Assembly: GCA_015233285.1 (NCBI GenBank) | Contig: JADFYA010000180.1 | Coordinates: forward strand, 1 to 7,359 | Direction of reading: 5' to 3' | Length of the DNA stretch: 7,359 bases | Source: Deltaproteobacteria bacterium | GTDB taxonomy: Bacteria > Desulfobacterota > JADFXK01 | In this document: positions 4,206-7,359 of the stretch, piece after piece | Layout: every line of letters begins with the position of its first letter | Numbering within the stretch: the stretch's first letter is position 1 | Translations under genes and position numbers: made by a program | Notes under the pieces: model-generated | What the model saw: only the letters and a program-made list of their open reading frames with translations | Database searches by the model: none | What the model was told of the DNA's origin: nothing

Positions 4206-4964
4206 GTGCGGAATCGAAAGCGAGAGAAGGAAGAACACTTAGAACGATTGTGGGGAATGAAAGAGGGAGAGCAGGAAGCCGTCGAGTACCTGGAAGATTC
4301 CATGAAAGGCGACTTCGATGCCCAGTTGGTGGAAGAATTGGCCGTAGACGGGATGGTGGCGTTAAGTGAGGGAAATAGAAAAATTGTTCTAACCGAGTCG
4401 GGAGAGAAAGAGGCCCGCCGGATTATCCGGGCGCACAGGATAGCAGAGCGACTGCTTCACAATGTCTTGGGCGGAGAATTTGAAACCGGTGCCTGTGAAT
4501 TTGAACATACCGTTACTTCGGAACTGGTGGACAGCATCTGTATCCTCTTGGGACACCCCCGGACCTGTCCCCACGGCATGTCCATCCCGGAAGGCGAGTG
4601 CTGCCGCCGCTCCGAACAGACAACACGCAACATGGTTATCCCGTTAACTGAAGCTGAATTGAATCAATCGGCCCGCATTGCCTATATCAATTGCCGAGAC
4701 GACCATCTGCTCCATAGACTTGACGACCTCCAGGTCAGGCCCGGAATCAATGTTAAGCTGCACCAGCGCTATCCATGTTTTGTGATCGAATGTGAAGGGG
4801 CCAGCATTGCCCTGGATGAGGACATCGTGGCCTCCATTTGTGTCTGGTCCCAGGGACCGCCGGCTGAACGTCCCAAGCTGGATCTCTCGTCGAAGGAAAA
4901 GAGGCCTGGTCCCTGGTGGTCTAAGGGGTTTATGCCCGGGCGGAAGCGGCCCGGCAAGATTTAG
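4206..4964 (+). CDS. DtxR-family metal regulator fused to a FeoA/SH3 domain
   Basis: Started at GTG 4206, the product has 252 residues. Residues about 9-66 form a divergent winged helix; 67-125 form the DtxR dimerisation and metal domain with AHRIAERLL (76-84), ACEFEH (96-101) and GHPRTCPHG (116-124). His77, Glu81, Cys97, Glu100 and His101 align with DtxR metal ligands His79, Glu83, Cys102, Glu105 and His106. DtxR Met10 seems replaced by Glu10, which may change metal preference. After an ECCRR turn (131-135), residues about 143-214 form a FeoA-like SH3 domain (MVIPLTEAE, VRPGINVKL, IALDEDIVASICVW), then a basic tail. Such proteins sense ferrous iron or manganese and control uptake genes. Its place 81 bases before feoB, with no separate feoA, suggests that it regulates the locus and that its FeoA domain may replace free FeoA. 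Confidence 0.88.
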   Translation: MRNRKREKEEHLERLWGMKEGEQEAVEYLEDSMKGDFDAQLVEELAVDGMVALSEGNRKIVLTESGEKEARRIIRAHRIAERLLHNVLGGEFETGACEFEHTVTSELVDSICILLGHPRTCPHGMSIPEGECCRRSEQTTRNMVIPLTEAELNQSARIAYINCRDDHLLHRLDDLQVRPGINVKLHQRYPCFVIECEGASIALDEDIVASICVWSQGPPAERPKLDLSSKEKRPGPWWSKGFMPGRKRPGKI

Positions 4965-5045
4965 AAGCCGTGGTCATGAAATGCAAAAGTTTTGTTCTGA
5001 ACGATTATGCCCTTTATCTCAATTTTTCTGAAGAGGATCAAGATC

Positions 5046-6983
5046 ATGTCAACCGCAACAAAAGCCGACCCAAAGGTCATGATCGTCGGGTTACCCAACA
5101 CCGGGAAGAGCCATGTTTTTATCAATTTAAGCGGACAATATACGGCCGTGGCCAATGCCCCGTTAACCACCATAGACATGAAACGAGCCCGGTTCAAAAT
5201 CGAAGAACAGGTCTATGAAATAATCGACACCCCCGGCCTACTGAGTATCTATTCGTATTCCGAAGAAGACAAGCTGGTGCGAGAGGCGATTTTTTCCGAG
5301 CCGCCCGATGTGATCATCCAGTGCATAGACGCCAATCGTTTGAAACAATCGTTAGTCTTGACCATCGAGCTGATTCTTACCGGCATCCCTCTGATCATTT
5401 CCTTAAACGCACTCGATGAAACAGCCCGAAAAGGGATCTGGATTGACTCCCCAGGTCTGTCCGGGCTGCTAGGCGTTCCCGTGGTGGAATCCATTCCCGT
5501 GGCCGGTGGTGGCGTCAGTGAATTAAAGGCGGCCATTGCCAGAGCCAAACCTGGAAAATTATCTGCTGTCAGCTACGGCCCTGTGATCGATCAGGGCTTG
5601 ATGGTTTTGGCGTCCAAGCTGCCTGAGCACATCCATTTCCGCCACCTGGTGGCTTTTCTCTTGATGAGGCAGGATCCGCTGGTTATGGAGTACTTACAAA
5701 AAACTTGCGGCAGTGAGATCCTGACCGAATTAAAGCAAGAGATGGAAAATCTATCCGGGCAATTTCTCGGGGGGCTTAATCGGGCTATTGACAAACACCG
5801 AAGCTCCTGGATCGATGATCTGGTGGAAAAGGTTGTAAAAAGGCAGAAGGTTTCCCAAAAAGAAGTGTATCAAACGATAGCCCGATTGACCCGGCATCCC
5901 ATCTTTGGGCCACCGATTCTGGTAGTGATTTTATCGATAATGTTTATGTTGGTGGTGCATGTGGCTAATGGTATCTCCGAGTGGTTGAACAATAAGCTCT
6001 GGGTCCCGGTGGAGGCAATCCTGTCCAAGGTTTTGCCCGCCGGTTTCTGGCATGATTTTTTTATCGGCGATTATGGGGTTATTTCCCTGGGGCTGGTCAA
6101 CGCTCTGCTGACGGTCCTGCCGATTTTAACGGTCTTTCTTTTGTTGCTCAATACCTTGGAAGATACAGGCTATATTCTCAACCTGTCGGTCCTGACGAAA
6201 AGAATCCTGGAAAAACTTGGGCTGGGCGGTGAAGGATTAATCACTCTGGTGCTTGGTTTTGGCTGTAAGGCTATGGCCACTTTGACGGCCAGGACTATTC
6301 CTTCAAAAAGAGAAAAATATATCGTGATTTTTTTGTTGTCCTTCGCCATCCCTTGTGCTCCTCAATTGGGTCTGGACATAAGCGTTCTGGGTCTCATGGG
6401 ATGGAGCGCCTTTATGATCGTGTTTGCCGTCTTGGTCTTGTCGGAAATATGCGCCGGTCTTTTGTTGAATCGGTTCTTAAAGAGAACTGAACTTAACCTG
6501 GCATTTATTCAGGATCTTCCGCCTATTCGGCTACCCAAACTCAAATGGGTTTTGAAGAAGACCTATTTTCGTTTATACTCGTTTCTTCGGGAATCCCTTT
6601 TGGTTTTTCTTCTGGCCGCCGTCGGGTTATTCACTCTTGATAAGCTTGGATTGTTGGAAGCGAGTAAAAGGCTGCTGAGGCCGTTGATCCAGGGGTTGCT
6701 CGGACTTCCCCTGGCCATGGTCGACGTTATGATTCTCTGTTTAGCCAGAAATGAAGCCGGCGTGGGGCAGGTCATCAACCTCGTCCGCAAAGGCCAGCTC
6801 AACTATGTCCAGTGTATTGTGGCCGTGATTCTCACGACAATGGCTTTCCCTTGTTTCGCCACGTTCACCGCGATGGCCAGGACACTCGGGGTTAAGAGCG
6901 CCATCCTGATGGCCTCGGCCATTTTTATCACCGCAGTTTGTATGGCCGGTCTTCTGAATTGGGTTTTGGTGGTGTTTGTCTGA
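5046..6983 (+). CDS. feoB: Ferrous iron transporter FeoB, divergent
   Basis: The 645-residue inner-membrane protein has an N-terminal G domain: G1 GLPNTGKS (15-22), G2 Thr near 41-42, G3 DTPG (61-64) and G4 NALD (121-124). A helical linker (about 180-285) follows, then a transmembrane part with about eight to nine hydrophobic segments between 290 and 645. Typical FeoB landmarks are LEDTGY (371-376), GFGC (404-407), IPCAPQ (435-440), a NEAG stretch (569-572) and FPCFAT (601-606). It is expected to bring Fe2+ into the cell driven or gated by GTP. The usual GFGCNVPA is GFGCKAMA here, and the usual second gate, CSARLP in most FeoB, is CAPQLG; both Cys are kept. I chose ATG 5046 because AGAGGA (5032-5037) stands 8 bases before it; ATG 5007 has no ribosome site. 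The DtxR-FeoA gene 81 bases upstream is probably in the same operon. Confidence 0.92.
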   Translation: MSTATKADPKVMIVGLPNTGKSHVFINLSGQYTAVANAPLTTIDMKRARFKIEEQVYEIIDTPGLLSIYSYSEEDKLVREAIFSEPPDVIIQCIDANRLKQSLVLTIELILTGIPLIISLNALDETARKGIWIDSPGLSGLLGVPVVESIPVAGGGVSELKAAIARAKPGKLSAVSYGPVIDQGLMVLASKLPEHIHFRHLVAFLLMRQDPLVMEYLQKTCGSEILTELKQEMENLSGQFLGGLNRAIDKHRSSWIDDLVEKVVKRQKVSQKEVYQTIARLTRHPIFGPPILVVILSIMFMLVVHVANGISEWLNNKLWVPVEAILSKVLPAGFWHDFFIGDYGVISLGLVNALLTVLPILTVFLLLLNTLEDTGYILNLSVLTKRILEKLGLGGEGLITLVLGFGCKAMATLTARTIPSKREKYIVIFLLSFAIPCAPQLGLDISVLGLMGWSAFMIVFAVLVLSEICAGLLLNRFLKRTELNLAFIQDLPPIRLPKLKWVLKKTYFRLYSFLRESLLVFLLAAVGLFTLDKLGLLEASKRLLRPLIQGLLGLPLAMVDVMILCLARNEAGVGQVINLVRKGQLNYVQCIVAVILTTMAFPCFATFTAMARTLGVKSAILMASAIFITAVCMAGLLNWVLVVFV

Positions 6984-7140
6984 AAACAGTGATAAACCAG
7001 GGATAGAAGTCAAGTTATAGGACAATCTGCCGGCAATTCTGATTTTGACCCTGATGCCTTTGTACGTTCGGCAGCCCATATGTATCATGCTGTATTATAA
7101 CCTGAGTTCGACGAGTTTGTTAATTAACCACCAGAAATGT

Positions 7141-7230
7141 ATCCGCAGATTTTGCAGATGAACGCAGATGGAAAAGCCCCATGGACCTATTTGGGGCCCT
7201 AATCTGCGCAAATCGGTTCAATCTGCGGAT
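7141..7230. repeat. CGCAGAT palindromic intergenic repeat
   Basis: ATCCGCAGATT (7141-7151) and AATCTGCGGAT (7220-7230) form a perfect 11-bp inverted repeat. Inside, CGCAGAT (7163-7169) pairs with ATCTGCG (7202-7208) and GCCCC (7176-7180) with GGGGC (7193-7197), so the 90 bases can fold into one long imperfect hairpin. Repeats built on CGCAGAT and ATCTGCG are, from memory, common in intergenic DNA of several bacterial phyla. It may be a miniature mobile element or act as a bidirectional transcription stop. Confidence 0.7.
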
Positions 7231-7330
7231 TGAATTATGGCCCTTGACAGGCTGACCTGGGCTTAGGAGGCTTTTCGGTATTTTTTTGCCCCAAGTTCAC
7301 CATGGTCAGCCCATATATCACGCAGATTAG

Positions 7331-7339
7331 TGTTACAAT
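7331..7339 (+). promoter_or_regulatory. Possible extended -10 promoter at the right edge
   Basis: TGTTACAAT fits an extended -10 (TG-N-TACAAT, five of six with TATAAT). No good -35 stands 16 to 18 bases before it. It could drive a gene beyond the window. Confidence 0.25.
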
Positions 7340-7359
7340 AAGTTCCTCTGACAACAGCT

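Larger units (their letters stand above)
6984..7359. other. Non-coding tail after feoB
   Basis: No convincing gene lies in these 376 bases on either strand; the 115-codon minus-strand frame at 6741-7088 is a shadow of feoB. No clear intrinsic terminator follows feoB. The stretch holds the CGCAGAT palindrome (7141-7230), an 8-bp inverted repeat GGCTGACC (7250-7257) with GGTCAGCC (7304-7311), a further CGCAGATTA copy at 7321-7329, and a possible promoter at the edge. Confidence 0.6.

Noticed and set aside
4970..5218. Frame starting MVMKCKSFVLNDY before feoB
   Set aside because: Only a weak ribosome site, and most of it overlaps feoB in another frame with shadow-like composition.
7244..7249. 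TTGACA as a -35 box downstream of feoB
   Set aside because: No acceptable -10 hexamer at 15 to 19 bases; the next AT-rich hexamer is 29 bases away.

Overview
The window looks like chromosomal DNA of a Gram-negative, probably anaerobic bacterium; my best guess is Desulfobacterota (former Deltaproteobacteria). This rests on mid-range base composition, a Fur plus DtxR-FeoA plus FeoB iron locus, SpeD with GGGEG-type aminopropyltransferases, and intergenic repeats (a GCAACAC/GTAACCC minisatellite, a CGCAGAT palindrome) of a kind I associate with that group. The assignment is inference.

Left part, minus strand (1-992): a sigma70-like promoter with an extended -10 reads leftward into an 88-base leader, then an unlisted 24-codon ORF with an excellent Shine-Dalgarno site, then speD (S-adenosylmethionine decarboxylase proenzyme), then the first 102 codons of a XerD-type tyrosine recombinase that leaves the window at base 1.

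Centre (about 870-1524): a 650-base divergent intergenic region without a convincing protein gene. It holds a large nested inverted repeat, a pair of GC-rich hairpins flanked by a 15-bp imperfect direct repeat, and a seven-unit 7-bp tandem repeat ending just before the next gene. Two SpeE-family aminopropyltransferase genes then run rightward (1525-3430). The first keeps every recognisable active-site motif of the GGGEG subgroup (plant ACL5 thermospermine synthase, thermophile agmatine/triamine aminopropyltransferases). The second is a full-length paralog with most substrate- and dcSAM-contacting positions replaced. With speD across the intergenic region, this is a polyamine module: SpeD makes decarboxylated SAM and SpeE1 transfers the aminopropyl group; SpeE2 may be a non-catalytic partner or have a changed activity.

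Right part (3431-6983): a G-rich, foldback-forming spacer ends the spe pair. An iron module follows: fur with a Fur box over its start site, a second nearly identical Fur box after fur, then a DtxR-type regulator fused to a C-terminal FeoA/SH3 domain, then a divergent feoB. Likely Fur represses itself and the feo genes when iron is replete, and the DtxR-FeoA protein adds a second layer.

The last 376 bases are non-coding, with a roughly 90-base palindromic repeat and a possible promoter at the right edge.
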